DNA of 64,000 nucleotides from Debaryomyces hansenii CBS767 (GCF_000006445.2 NC_006047.2:992001-1056000); one strand, 5' to 3'; positions 20,833-30,327 are shown, numbered from the stretch's first letter. Notes: generated by a model not told the origin, from the letters alone. Numbers and translations: made by a program.

Positions 20833-21931
20833 ATGACTAAATACGTTGTAATTGGGTAAGTACCATCTAACTAATGAACGTGTGACCGAACTTAACTAAC
20901 ATAATAGCTCTGGTATAGTTGGATTATATACTGCTTTTGTTCTTCTCGAACAAGGTATCAAATCGACAGATATTTCAGTAATCGCCGAATTTTTACCTGG
21001 GGATGAGTCAATAAACTATACATCTCCATATGCTGGCGGTAATTTCTCATGTATTACTGGCGATGATCGTGAAACTTTAGAATTTGATAGATATACGTAT
21101 ACTAATTTGCATAAGGTTCAAGAAAAATTAGGGGGAAGTAAATGTGGGTTAGATCGCTACATATCTACCGAATATTGGGATACAATGCCATCAGCAGCAA
21201 AAAGAGATTCGTTGAAAGAATACCTCGAAGAATATGAACTAATTGCTGAGGCTGATTTGCCACAGGGGGTAGCCTTTGGGATAAAATTTAGATCATGGAA
21301 CTTTAATTGCCCATTATTCTTACTGAATTTTCAAGCATTTTTAGAAAATGAAAATGGTATTAAGTTTACAAGAAGAAAGCTCTCCCATGTTTCTGATGCG
21401 TACTCCTCTGATACAAAAATTGTATTTAATTGCACAGGAATTGGCGCCCATAAGTTAGGGGGAGTTAGTGACGTGGATGTTTACCCCACACGAGGACAAG
21501 TTGTGGTAATCAAGGCTCCACATATCAAAGAAAATGTTATGAGATGGACAGATTCAGACCCTACTTATATTATCAAGAGACCTTATTCAAATGACCAATT
21601 GATACTCGGTGGCTTCACTCAAAAGGACAATTGGACTGCCGATACGTTTAAGAAGGAAACTATCGAAATCTTAGAAAAAACTACTAAGCTTCACCCAAAG
21701 ATCTTGAAAGAAAACCCTAATGGATCTAGTATTAAGGATTTAGAAATTTTAAGAGTTGCCTCAGGCTTAAGACCAAGTAGACATGGTGGCCCCAGGATTG
21801 AAAAGGAAACTTTCAACAATAATAAAGTTTTAATCCACAACTATGGTGCTAGTGGGTATGGATACCAAGCAGGATTGGCAATGGGCCATAAAGCTGTCCG
21901 TTTAGCTTTATCTAGAGATGTCAAGCTTTGA
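20833..21931 (+). CDS. D-amino-acid oxidase family flavoenzyme, with one intron
   Basis: The gene is join(20833..20855, 20908..21931). Exon 1 starts at ATG 20833 and encodes MTKYVVIG; after a 52-nt intron the frame continues SGIVGLYTAFVLL, completing the GxGxxG FAD-binding motif across the splice junction. The product is 348 residues, typical of D-amino-acid oxidases. Other hallmarks are YAGGNFSC, the RPSRHGGPRIE active-site region containing the substrate-carboxylate arginine, and HNYGASGYGYQAG near the C-terminus. The C-terminal tripeptide VKL resembles but does not match canonical peroxisomal SKL. It would oxidise D-amino acids (or D-aspartate) to oxo-acids, ammonia and hydrogen peroxide. 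Substrate preference cannot be read from sequence. Confidence 0.88.
20856..20907 (+). other. 52-nt spliceosomal intron in the D-amino-acid oxidase gene
   Basis: 5' splice site GTAAGT at 20856-20861, branch-like CTTAACTAAC at 20891-20900, 3' splice site TAG ending at 20907. Removal joins GG to C to give a glycine codon in the dinucleotide-binding loop. It is the only spliceosomal intron I could identify in the window. Confidence 0.88.
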
Positions 21932-22120
21932 TAGATAAGTATATAAATATATTCATATTTAATATGTGTTGTTCCCCATTTTTGTGTAATAAATTGTAGC
22001 GATATGAAAGACTGATTATTATAAGAATGATAAGGAAGATATTCACATCTAACCATATTAATTATTCGAGTAACAACGAAATACTAAGCTTCAAATAAGG
22101 CAAGTAGAAAACACAAGAGG

Positions 22121-22813
22121 ATGTCACAATTATTCGAATGGGCTTTCGGCAAAAAGCTTACTCCACAAGAGAGACTTCGAAAAAATCAAAGAGCACTTGA
22201 AAAAACACAACGAGAGCTAGCAAGAGAGACAACCAAGCTTCAAAGTCAAGAAAAGAAGCTAGTAGCCGATATCAAAAAATCTGCTAAACAGGGCCAGATA
22301 GCAAGTGCTAAATTACAGGCTAAGGATTTGATTAGAACTAAAAATTATATCGTGAAGTTCAATTCGATGAAAGCTCAATTGCAAGCAATCCTGTTGCGTA
22401 TTCAATCAGTACGCAGTAATCAGCAAATGGCAACGTCTATGAGAGACGCTACAAGATTATTGTCGGGTATGAATAAGTCCATGAATTTACCCCAATTATC
22501 ACGAATCGCTCAAGAATTTGCAAAAGAGAATGACATGATGGATCAAAAGCAAGAATTTATGGACGATGCAATAGATGATGCAATGGCGGAAGATGATGAG
22601 TTAGGTGAAGATGAACAAGCCGATGAAATATTAAGTAAGGTATTAGACGAAATTGGAGTTGACTTAAACACAAGCTTGCAAGATACCCCAAGCCAAATAA
22701 ACGTCCAATCGCCGGATAGAGTTGATAACGGCAGGGTGGCAGAAGCGATTGGGGGCCCAAGTAATAACGAGGAAGACGACTTACAAGCGAGGTTGGATAA
22801 TTTAAAGAAATGA
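22121..22813 (+). CDS. DID4: ESCRT-III subunit Did4/Vps2 (CHMP2)
   Basis: 230 residues against 232 in S. cerevisiae, nearly collinear: FEWAFGKKLTPQERLRKNQRALEKTQREL at the start, the basic N-terminal helical hairpin, and the acidic C-terminus ending in DDLQARLDNLKK, which is the MIT-interacting motif bound by Vps4. Vps2 caps Snf7 filaments on endosomes during multivesicular body formation. Codon 91 is CTG (22391-22393) where I recall serine in the S. cerevisiae protein, supporting CUG-Ser decoding. No intron is present; I recall a small one in S. cerevisiae DID4. It converges on MET14 (46 bp between stops). Confidence 0.95.
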   Translation: MSQLFEWAFGKKLTPQERLRKNQRALEKTQRELARETTKLQSQEKKLVADIKKSAKQGQIASAKLQAKDLIRTKNYIVKFNSMKAQLQAILLRIQSVRSNQQMATSMRDATRLLSGMNKSMNLPQLSRIAQEFAKENDMMDQKQEFMDDAIDDAMAEDDELGEDEQADEILSKVLDEIGVDLNTSLQDTPSQINVQSPDRVDNGRVAEAIGGPSNNEEDDLQARLDNLKK

Positions 22814-22859
22814 TCCAATATAGGCATCAGTAGCACTAGTAATGATATATTTCTATAAA

Positions 22860-23459
22860 TTAAACATAATTGTTCTTAATTAAATAGTCAATAATTTGTT
22901 GGGCAGCATCTTCAATAGAGACACCTTCATAGTTCTTCAAGTGGATTTCTGGCTTATCTGGTGCTTCGTATGGTGCACTAATACCGGTAAATTCCTTAAT
23001 GATACCTTCTCTGGCCTTCTTGTACAATCCTTTTGGATCTCTGGTTTCAGCAACCTCAACTGGAACATCAACATAAACCTCAACAAATGGCAAATTGTCC
23101 TTTTCGTGCAATTCTCTGGCTAATTGTCTGTCCTTTTGGTATGGCGAAATGAATGAAGTCAATGTAATACAACAAGAGTCATTGAATAATTTGGCAACTT
23201 CTGAGATTCTTCTAATATTCTCATTTCTGTCGTTTTCACTGAACCCCAAATCCTTATTTAATCCGAATCTAACATTATCACCATCTAATCTATAACAGTT
23301 TAATCCTCTACCTAAAATAGATTGTTCCAAGGCACATGCAATGGTTGATTTTCCACTGGCCGATAATCCTGTAAGCCAGACAGTGACACCTTTTTGGTTT
23401 CTCAACTCTGAACGCTCAACATGCGTTAAATTTGGATGCCATGTAATATTTGAAGCCAT
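22860..23459 (-). CDS. MET14: Adenylylsulfate (APS) kinase Met14
   Basis: 199 residues from the ATG at 23459. The frame is open 27 bp further upstream but has no ATG there, and [10 protein letters not shown] matches the family N-terminus. The P-loop GLSASGKST is at residues 31-39, followed by [28 protein letters not shown] and [15 protein letters not shown], then [25 protein letters not shown], all diagnostic. The enzyme phosphorylates adenosine 5'-phosphosulfate to PAPS in sulfate assimilation, ahead of methionine and cysteine synthesis. A CACGTG element lies about 100 bp upstream. It diverges from MRP17. Confidence 0.96.
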   Translation of the reverse strand: MASNITWHPNLTHVERSELRNQKGVTVWLTGLSASGKSTIACALEQSILGRGLNCYRLDGDNVRFGLNKDLGFSENDRNENIRRISEVAKLFNDSCCITLTSFISPYQKDRQLARELHEKDNLPFVEVYVDVPVEVAETRDPKGLYKKAREGIIKEFTGISAPYEAPDKPEIHLKNYEGVSIEDAAQQIIDYLIKNNYV

Positions 23460-23559
23460 ATCTGATTTGTTTACTGATTTAACCAATGATGATAATTTTG
23501 CTAATTTTTCACCATAACCAAACCTTCTATAGTCTCTCGAGCCAACTATTGCAACAAGA

Positions 23560-23565
23560 CACGTG
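23560..23565. promoter_or_regulatory. CACGTG Cbf1-type element between MET14 and MRP17
   Basis: Palindromic CACGTG 101 bp upstream of the MET14 ATG and 148 bp upstream of MRP17. Sulfur-assimilation promoters in S. cerevisiae are activated by Cbf1-Met4-Met28 on this motif; in CUG-clade yeasts Cbf1 also acts on other gene sets, including ribosomal ones. Confidence 0.65.
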
Positions 23566-23712
23566 CAGTCTGACTATTTTGTCAAAATACTGAATGTCAC
23601 AAACTTACGTAATAATATGTATTACTTATGTCAGTTTTACTCAAAACGACCAGTGAAAAAATTCATTAGAAAATGAATATTTATGGTAGCTTAATCTAAA
23701 CGAAACTAAACA

Positions 23713-24075
23713 ATGTACTATGAATTAATGGCCATTTCACGGATATCAGATCCGTTGAAAACAAACAAAGAGGCTACCAAGATTGTTTCGACGTTAGGAA
23801 AATTGATCTTAAATAATAGAGGGATAATTAGAGACATAACAAGTTTAGGACCAAGAACGTTACCGAAAATTGTATCCAAAGATCAGGAAAGACATTTTCA
23901 AGGATATCATTTCTTAATGGGATTTGATGTGTCATCCAATGTTCAACAAGAATTGTTAAGAACTTTGAGAAGAGATCCAAGAGTTTTAAGAGCTAACATC
24001 ATTAAACAAGATATGAGTAGAAAATTGAATACTGGAACTTCATTCGAAAGAGCGTTTAGTAGTACGCCAAAATAA
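23713..24075 (+). CDS. MRP17: Mitochondrial small-subunit ribosomal protein bS6m (Mrp17)
   Basis: 120 residues (131 in S. cerevisiae), the bacterial S6 fold. Matching segments are MYYELMAISRI at the start, IGKLI-like GKLILNNRGIIRDI, RTLPKIVSKDQERHFQGYHFLMGFD and RTLRRDPRVLRANIIKQD. It acts in the mitochondrial ribosome. It shares a 253-bp divergent promoter with MET14 and converges on AUR1. The four genes DID4, MET14, MRP17 and AUR1 are also neighbours in S. cerevisiae. Confidence 0.93.
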   Translation: MYYELMAISRISDPLKTNKEATKIVSTLGKLILNNRGIIRDITSLGPRTLPKIVSKDQERHFQGYHFLMGFDVSSNVQQELLRTLRRDPRVLRANIIKQDMSRKLNTGTSFERAFSSTPK

Positions 24076-24235
24076 TGTCAATAGTTAAATAGTTAATCTG
24101 TGTAAATAATAAATGGTTGTATAATACTGTTTGTGTAATTGAACGTAGAAAGAGGGACCTGGATCGATCGAGGGTACTACGCTTTTTTTCAGAGTAGTTT
24201 ATTATAGCGCAAGTATTAAAGATTGATTTACACGC

Positions 24236-24262
24236 ATTACTTAGTATTACTTAGTATTAGTA
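24236..24262 (+). repeat. Short tandem repeat (TTACTTAGTA)n between MRP17 and AUR1
   Basis: Two adjacent copies of attacttagt and a third degenerate one lie in the 3'-3' spacer. No function is apparent. Confidence 0.5.
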
Positions 24263-24362
24263 TATTAGTTAATTAATAAATTATTAGATGAAATTATAGT
24301 AGACATTAATTATTAGGTATCATGAATATTAGTTAATAAAATCAGTTTAGTTAGAAATTCGG

Positions 24363-25898
24363 TTATCTATTCTTAACGGCATATTTTTGTTTTTTATCAA
24401 TTGCATTAGCATTTGAATGTGAATTTGAATTTGAAGTCGATTCGACATCATCCAACGAAGTTGATGATGCAGCAGAACTTATCAAATTATTATTATCGTG
24501 CTCGCCTTCAAACACAGAAAGGGTTGAACTATTTTCAAGCAGTGAAGTATCAGCGTCTTCAGCATCATGCAACTCTTCATTAGCAGTTGACAAGTTGACT
24601 GACGATGATGATGTTCCAGCTGCTGAAGCACTAGGAATAGTTGCAGTTACACTCCTTGACGCTTGTCTGGATCTAGAAAATGTGGACATTTCAAATTCAT
24701 TATTAGTATTATTAGTAGCTTGGTTGTAGAAATATGGATAGTTATTAGTAGCTGGATTCAAAAAAGAACTTTGTGGTTGAGCCTCTATGTCATTACTAGA
24801 TTCGCTATTAAAGTTAATAGAAAGTGGGTCTGATTCGTTGACGTCAATTTTGTAAACTTCAGTATATGACCAACGACTGAATTTGTTATGATCAATTACA
24901 GGCAAATGCATGTATCTTGTATAATTAAACACAACAATAGACAATACTGCACCACCAATTAAATCAATAAAATAATGATGAGTTAAATACATGGTACTCC
25001 ACCATAACCAAGCAGCCCAACTCCACCAAACGGCTCTCAATTTTGGAAATAACCAGCATAAGAATAACACATCCATGACTATGCAACCAGAATGTAACGA
25101 GGGAAATGCGCCAAAGATGATAGGAGAATTGGAGAATGCAGTTGTATACATATCCACTCCTAGAATCTCATCAATTCTGCCTAATCCACCGGGGGAGCCA
25201 CTCATTGAATAATTGGCTGGTTCTAAACCGTACAAATTCTTGTACCATGGAGGTGCAGCAGGAAACAAAATTTGTATGATAACACCTACCAAATTCATGT
25301 AACCGAAGGCAAATCCGAACGATCTTAACGAAGTTGGAGGACTGAACAAAAATATGAAGATGGCAACAACGAATGGTGCCGAGAAATGTAAAATACCATA
25401 CGGAATCCATGCAAAAATATCCAAAGTTGAGTTGGTGATTTCAGCCAACACATTTGATAAATTATCTCCATACAAAACCGTTTCCATGGCTGGCAAAATC
25501 TTAACACTAATGGCAGGTCTCCAAGATGGTGGGATTTTCCCAGCACTGAAATAGAAAGCTAGCCAGGTAAATATCGGCAATGCATGAACAAAAAACTGTG
25601 ATGTTAATGGAATGATAAAGCAAACGGAAAATGCACATAATATAGGTAACTTAATTAAAAATGATGCTGGAAATGCAATAAATACAAAAAAGATTATGGA
25701 CACCAAGAATCCATAGTGACATACTTCGTTAATCGTCCACTGGTGGTGCTTGAACTTATCTATGGAGATCTTACAATTAGTTTCAAACGATAAATCTGAT
25801 AATGTGGATCCCCTTTGCTTTTCCAGTAAAAAATAGTAATGAAATAGTTGATATGGCTTTTGGATAACTTTCGATCTTAAGATAGACGATGACACCAT
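24363..25898 (-). CDS. AUR1: Inositol phosphorylceramide synthase catalytic subunit Aur1
   Basis: 511 residues from the ATG at 25898; two codons further upstream are open but begin with TTG, and MVSSSILRSK fits the family. Multiple transmembrane helices carry the PAP2-type lumenal motifs GAFPSLHSG and YLTHHYFIDLIGG with the catalytic histidines and aspartate. Other conserved blocks are ILPAMETVLYGDNLSNVLA, FGFAFGYMNLVGV and YSMSGSPGGLGRIDEILGVDMYTT. Aur1 transfers phosphoinositol from phosphatidylinositol to ceramide in the Golgi and is the target of aureobasidin A. The C-terminal 130 or so residues are a Ser/Asn-rich cytosolic tail. No obvious truncation. Confidence 0.95.
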   Translation of the reverse strand: MVSSSILRSKVIQKPYQLFHYYFLLEKQRGSTLSDLSFETNCKISIDKFKHHQWTINEVCHYGFLVSIIFFVFIAFPASFLIKLPILCAFSVCFIIPLTSQFFVHALPIFTWLAFYFSAGKIPPSWRPAISVKILPAMETVLYGDNLSNVLAEITNSTLDIFAWIPYGILHFSAPFVVAIFIFLFSPPTSLRSFGFAFGYMNLVGVIIQILFPAAPPWYKNLYGLEPANYSMSGSPGGLGRIDEILGVDMYTTAFSNSPIIFGAFPSLHSGCIVMDVLFLCWLFPKLRAVWWSWAAWLWWSTMYLTHHYFIDLIGGAVLSIVVFNYTRYMHLPVIDHNKFSRWSYTEVYKIDVNESDPLSINFNSESSNDIEAQPQSSFLNPATNNYPYFYNQATNNTNNEFEMSTFSRSRQASRSVTATIPSASAAGTSSSSVNLSTANEELHDAEDADTSLLENSSTLSVFEGEHDNNNLISSAASSTSLDDVESTSNSNSHSNANAIDKKQKYAVKNR

Positions 25899-27163
25899 AT
25901 TCAAATCGTTGTATGCTATTATATAATTTTGATTCCTAAAAGAACTGCCTTCAATTAGTTTTTGTCGGCGGAAACCTTTTTACAAATATATCGCAGCTAG
26001 CAGCTTGCAATAGATAATCCTGACAAATGAAAATAAAAATTAAGAATAACCGCCAAATGTCTTAAAATTGTCGGTTTGGTAATAAGTATATCTACTTCAC
26101 TCAAATTTATTATAATTAATCTAAAGGTCCTCCGTGTTTCCACTAACGTATGGAATCACTTGTTTATAAAGTAGCAAAAAAAATTAATTTTCTGACTACC
26201 AAAAGAATCCGGCTTTGTGTAATATACCTACAAAATTTCTTTTTGCGATGATTTAGAATAGGGGAACTCATGTGTATAGGACTACACCTATTAACCAGGC
26301 CAATTGAGCATATTGGGTATGGTCAGTATATTAGTCCGATTGGATGGTTGATGATCTGGTGGTGGAGAAGATATATGGACGACCAGCGTAATTAAGCTTC
26401 GTGAAATAAGCAGTATCAGCTGAATCGCATATTGTTTGAAAACTAGGCTTAAAAACTGCAGCTTAAACCATCAAATACTCTCTATAGAATCGGTTCTTAG
26501 ACTCTACAACGTACTATTAGTGATAATCACAGAGAATATTAAAAAGATTCCAATTTATCTGCGTCATAACTTTCGCAGCTAAGTTATTGATTTACTACTC
26601 TCTGCGGGATATGCGTCGTCTTACGCCTAGACTATTTTGTTTATTAGAACTGTACCAAAAGATTTTCCTACACCGAGATTACTTAATTAATATTTACCAT
26701 ATGACATATAATTTCTTGTTTATTTGTAGTAGTTTATTTTCGGAAGTTAATGCTTGCAAATTATCTCGGCAATTTTTTGCAATTTTTGAAAATCATCCGA
26801 AATATTATGCATAACAACTGATTACTAAAACTAAACCCGATTAACTAAATATACCGCAATGGGGACGTATTGTAAATTACCTATAGGTATAAAGACGAAC
26901 ATACACAATTTCCATAATGGTCTCCCCTTTCCTTACAAGTTCATACAATTTCCAAAATTCCCAATGCACAGCTACTAGCTACATGAGGTATGATTAGCAG
27001 TAAATTAATTGTATACAGGTCTAACAAGGACGAAAACTGTAGACTACCATGCAAATGGATTATAATACCAAATTATCGTGCACATACCAAATGGGTATGA
27101 CTATCGAAAACACCTGTTCAGTATAAACTTAATTAATCGACAACGAAAGAATAAAACTATTCA
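25899..27163. other. 1.27-kb gene-free divergent region
   Basis: I see no gene, RNA or repeat here. The only open frame above 60 codons (26587-26814) begins with TTG and has no family resemblance. The region carries the promoters of AUR1 and the glucose-6-phosphate epimerase gene. It adjoins a block whose S. cerevisiae counterpart flanks CEN11. Confidence 0.6.
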
Positions 27164-28072
27164 ATGCCAGTAGAAGAAACAGAAACAGAGGTCATTTTGA
27201 CACTTCCAAACGACCCAAACACTAAAGTTACCATTTTAAAGTACGGTGCTACCATCATTTCGTGGGAGAATAAAGGAGATGAAAAATTATGGTTATCAAA
27301 AGCAGCAAAGCTTGATGGATCCAAGCCAGTAAGAGGAGGTGTTCCATTAGTATTCCCATGTTTTGGAAAATGTAACGATGAGAGCAATCCAGCCTATAAA
27401 TTACCACAACATGGATTTGCAAGAAATTCTACCTGGGAATTTTTGGGACAAACTACTGAAAGTCCTGTAACCATTCAATTTGGATTAGGTCCAGAACAAG
27501 TTGACCAAGATTTATATAAATTGTGGAATGATGGGTTATACGACTTTACATTGATCTTGTCAATTACTTTGGGAGAAGATCATTTAAAAACAAATATAGA
27601 AGTGGAGAATACTGGCGATAAAGATTTTAAGTTCAACTGGTTATTCCATACCTACTTCAAAATCCCAGATATTACGGACATAATAGTTAACAATTTTACC
27701 GATGCTAAATGCTACGATCAGTTAATTGGCGAAACATATGAAGAAAAGGCTCCAATGATTAGTTTTACTGAAGAATTTGACAGAATCTATAAAGGTATTG
27801 ATACCCAGAAGACCTTCCAAATGATCGAATTAGGTAAGGTTTTAATGAATGTTCAAAGAGAGAACTTGCCTGATAGCGTTGTTTGGAATCCATGGATCAA
27901 AAAATCAGAAGGTTTGGCCGATTTCGAGCCAAAGGATGGTTACATGAACATGTTGTGCATAGAACCAGGCCATGTTGCAGAATTCAAGAATTTGAAATCT
28001 GGTGAAAAATGGAGTGGTGCACAAATATTATCTACTGGTGGTGAAATTAAAGTTCAAACTAACATTTATTAA
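27164..28072 (+). CDS. Glucose-6-phosphate 1-epimerase (YMR099C family)
   Basis: 302 residues (297 in S. cerevisiae YMR099C). The aldose-epimerase-like beta sandwich shows AAKLDGSKPVRGGVPLVFPCFG and LPQHGFARNSTWEFLGQT, then FNWLFHTYF with the catalytic His162, and MLCIEPGH with the catalytic Glu267. The enzyme interconverts the alpha and beta anomers of glucose 6-phosphate in the cytosol, easing flux into glycolysis and the pentose phosphate pathway. Start at ATG 27164 gives MPVEETETEVIL, equivalent to the family start. It converges on the next gene with 38 bp between stops. Confidence 0.93.
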   Translation: MPVEETETEVILTLPNDPNTKVTILKYGATIISWENKGDEKLWLSKAAKLDGSKPVRGGVPLVFPCFGKCNDESNPAYKLPQHGFARNSTWEFLGQTTESPVTIQFGLGPEQVDQDLYKLWNDGLYDFTLILSITLGEDHLKTNIEVENTGDKDFKFNWLFHTYFKIPDITDIIVNNFTDAKCYDQLIGETYEEKAPMISFTEEFDRIYKGIDTQKTFQMIELGKVLMNVQRENLPDSVVWNPWIKKSEGLADFEPKDGYMNMLCIEPGHVAEFKNLKSGEKWSGAQILSTGGEIKVQTNIY

Positions 28073-28110
28073 GTATAATACGTAAATATTCAAGAAATAT
28101 ACAAATGTAT

Positions 28111-29367
28111 TCAATTAAATTTGTCTTTAAATCTTTGAAACTTGTTTAAAGATTTTTGAGATGAAGAAATAGTAGGCTTGTTATATAGTGAGAATGGTTT
28201 TGGAATTGTATATCGTTTAGGTTGTTGATCACTAAGATTTGTGGAATTCGATTTAGGAAATGCTTGCTTCTCTTGTCTGGGTATCAGTTTAATTGAATCA
28301 TGATATGAAGATTTAGATTTTGATAATGGCTTTGGAGGTTTTTGGAATGTCGATGATGACTGCTTGTGAGAAAGGGAAGGGATTGACAGTTTATGAGATA
28401 GTTTTGGAATTGACAGCTTATGAGATAACTTTGGTATTGACAGCTTTTGTGATAACGATGGTATAGACAGCTTATGTGAAAGTACCGGAATCTGTTGCTT
28501 ATTTGATAATGCTGGATTGTTTTGTAATGTAGTATTAAATGTCAGTTTTTGCGACTTTGAAGAGGGTGATCTGGGTATTGGTGCATTCTCTTTATTCTCC
28601 TGATTTGTGAATTTCGTAGCATGCAATTGAGGGATTGAATGCTTGATGCGTGGCGACGCCGAATTATGACTATCTTTTGGTATCAGAGTTGGCTTAGCTA
28701 ACTTAGGAATAGACAGCACGGACAGAGTTCTTATCGGAGAAACCCCGGCCATTCCTAGAGACGTAGATCTCTTACCTTCGTCCTCGTTTAATAACTTGTT
28801 TAGATTCATAGATTTCTTTGATGGAGAGATCTTTTTTATTGGACTACTCTGGGGTGATTCCTTAATAGGAGAACTATTCTGTGGAACGGTATATTTTACG
28901 GGAGACAGCTTCAAGGTCTGTTCCATCCCCATCAAGGTTCTTCGCTTTTTATTGATGATATCCATATTGGCCAAGTTTCTCTTGCCTACATCATTTCTAT
29001 TAATATTAGAATCGGCATCTCTATTCTTGACGGAGTAATGGTTTGATATCGATTCCATTTTGTTGAATTTAGCTCTGTGGATTCCAGAGTACCTTTTGTT
29101 CCTCCGACTGGCACTTGTTGTTGACACATTATTAGATGGCGACAGACATATGTTTGGTGATAGTTCACTTGCCCTTGCGTTTAGCTCTTCTAACACATTA
29201 CTAGTTAATGTTTGTGAATATCCTCTGTTGACCATTTGATTGGCCATATTATCCAGTTGAAAATCATTTAAGCTAGGGTATAACGGAGACCCAAGACTCA
29301 ACCCTTTGATTTTCTTAATAGGTGTACTCAATGACGTATCTACGTCCATGTCTTGTCCCTGTACCAT
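28111..29367 (-). CDS. Uncharacterised low-complexity Ser/Pro/Lys-rich protein
   Basis: 418 residues; I do not recognise a named gene. The protein is basic and probably disordered, with several SP/TP sites (LSPVKY, SSPIKE, SSPIKK), which are candidate cyclin-dependent kinase targets. A short more conserved-looking stretch, GIHRAKFNKMESISNHY (near residue 94), may be a domain core. Residues about 293-337 are five 9-residue repeats of the form IPxLSHKLS. The SP-rich, KEN-containing (QENKEN near residue 255) composition suggests a cell-cycle or cytoskeletal protein that could be an APC substrate, but this is inference. It shares a CGGA-rich promoter with the gene at 30328. Confidence 0.8.
   Translation of the reverse strand: MVQGQDMDVDTSLSTPIKKIKGLSLGSPLYPSLNDFQLDNMANQMVNRGYSQTLTSNVLEELNARASELSPNICLSPSNNVSTTSASRRNKRYSGIHRAKFNKMESISNHYSVKNRDADSNINRNDVGKRNLANMDIINKKRRTLMGMEQTLKLSPVKYTVPQNSSPIKESPQSSPIKKISPSKKSMNLNKLLNEDEGKRSTSLGMAGVSPIRTLSVLSIPKLAKPTLIPKDSHNSASPRIKHSIPQLHATKFTNQENKENAPIPRSPSSKSQKLTFNTTLQNNPALSNKQQIPVLSHKLSIPSLSQKLSIPKLSHKLSIPKLSHKLSIPSLSHKQSSSTFQKPPKPLSKSKSSYHDSIKLIPRQEKQAFPKSNSTNLSDQQPKRYTIPKPFSLYNKPTISSSQKSLNKFQRFKDKFN
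28357..28491 (-). repeat. Five 27-bp coding tandem repeats
   Basis: Five in-frame 27-bp units encode IPVLSHKLS, IPSLSQKLS, IPKLSHKLS, IPKLSHKLS and IPSLSHKQS. Units 1-4 all use CTG for the eighth residue, so in a CUG-Ser yeast the unit would read IPxLSHKSS. Synonymous differences between units show that they are not brand new. Confidence 0.9.
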
Positions 29368-30327
29368 ATATCCTTATGTTTTCTGTGTGTTTGATATATT
29401 TGAAGTTGAATTCCTTAGATAGACGGGATGTCCCAAATTCCTAATTCGGAAGTTTAGTAAATAAAGTTTTAGTATTAGTTAAGTGAACATGCAGGTCCAA
29501 TTTTGACCTGATTGGAAACACATCCTTACTTCTCAAAACATCTATACACCTCGGACTCACTCGGAGAATATAAGAATCCGGAGTGGCTAAATCTGTCGCA
29601 CCGCTGTCGTACGAAATAAGGCGTCGTTCCGTAGAATTTCGGATCAAGGGATGCGACTGCCTTTAATTCTCACCTCGGCTGAGAGTTGCGGAGGATGTCG
29701 CGCGTTATTCTAAACGCCCGGAAAAATATTTATGTCCGATGTCCATTCTTTCAGCGACTTTTTAACTCGGACCAAAGTTGCGTTTGGCAGATTTTTGCTG
29801 GTAAAAACTTCCGCCGGGACGTGAAAACGGTTGCATTTTAGTGGGAAAAGGTAGTGTCTACACCCATTTATGTTATTTGGTGGAGGGCACAGCGAAATGG
29901 AAAAATGGATAAAGACCATTCCGTGATTCTCCGTTTGGAGTTCCTGTGCTACCAGGAGAGTCATCCCGAGGTATTCCTTAATGACGATGACTCTCAAGTA
30001 TCTTGTGAGAGCGAACTGCGGGCAAGACAGCAATAAATCAAGTCGTTTAGGCTCAAGTGGCCGCCGTATGACACCTTGGCAGTGCCCTAATGATACCGAA
30101 CCAAAAGTTGGAAAAAAAAGTAGTTGTAGCTTACCTCGGAAGACTGTCAAATAGTGTGTATTCGGACCATCATCGGACTTCTGTGTCACCCCTTGTGTCC
30201 GGATACCCCAGAAATGTTCCGTGAAATTTTTGCAATTATATAAAGACGCCAGGATTTCTACGTAGTTAAGGGTGGCATACAAAGAAGCTAGAAAAAAAAG
30301 ATATAGAAGATCTAAAGTGTTTATAAA
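29368..30327. promoter_or_regulatory. CGGA/TCCG-rich divergent promoter, 960 bp
   Basis: By hand count 12 CGGA (first at 29447, last at 30200) and 8 TCCG (29577 to 30218) lie within 775 bp, several as TCGGA. That is several-fold above what this base composition predicts. The stretch is also visibly more GC-rich than its surroundings. CGG triplets are the half-sites of Zn2Cys6 factors, and the gene to the right encodes such a factor, so autoregulation is plausible. A 190-codon minus-strand frame inside (29710-30282) shows no recognisable features. Confidence 0.6.

Noticed and set aside
23460..23486. N-terminal extension of MET14 by nine codons
   Set aside because: The extension would begin at TTG; the in-frame ATG at 23459 matches the conserved N-terminus.
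26587..26814. 75-codon frame in the 1.27-kb gene-free region
   Set aside because: It begins with TTG and has no ATG-initiated protein of useful length or known motif.
29710..30282. 190-codon open frame on the minus strand in the CGGA-rich promoter
   Set aside because: It has no recognisable domain, it starts and ends within a regulatory region, and locally higher GC lowers stop-codon frequency. I treat it as chance pending conservation evidence.
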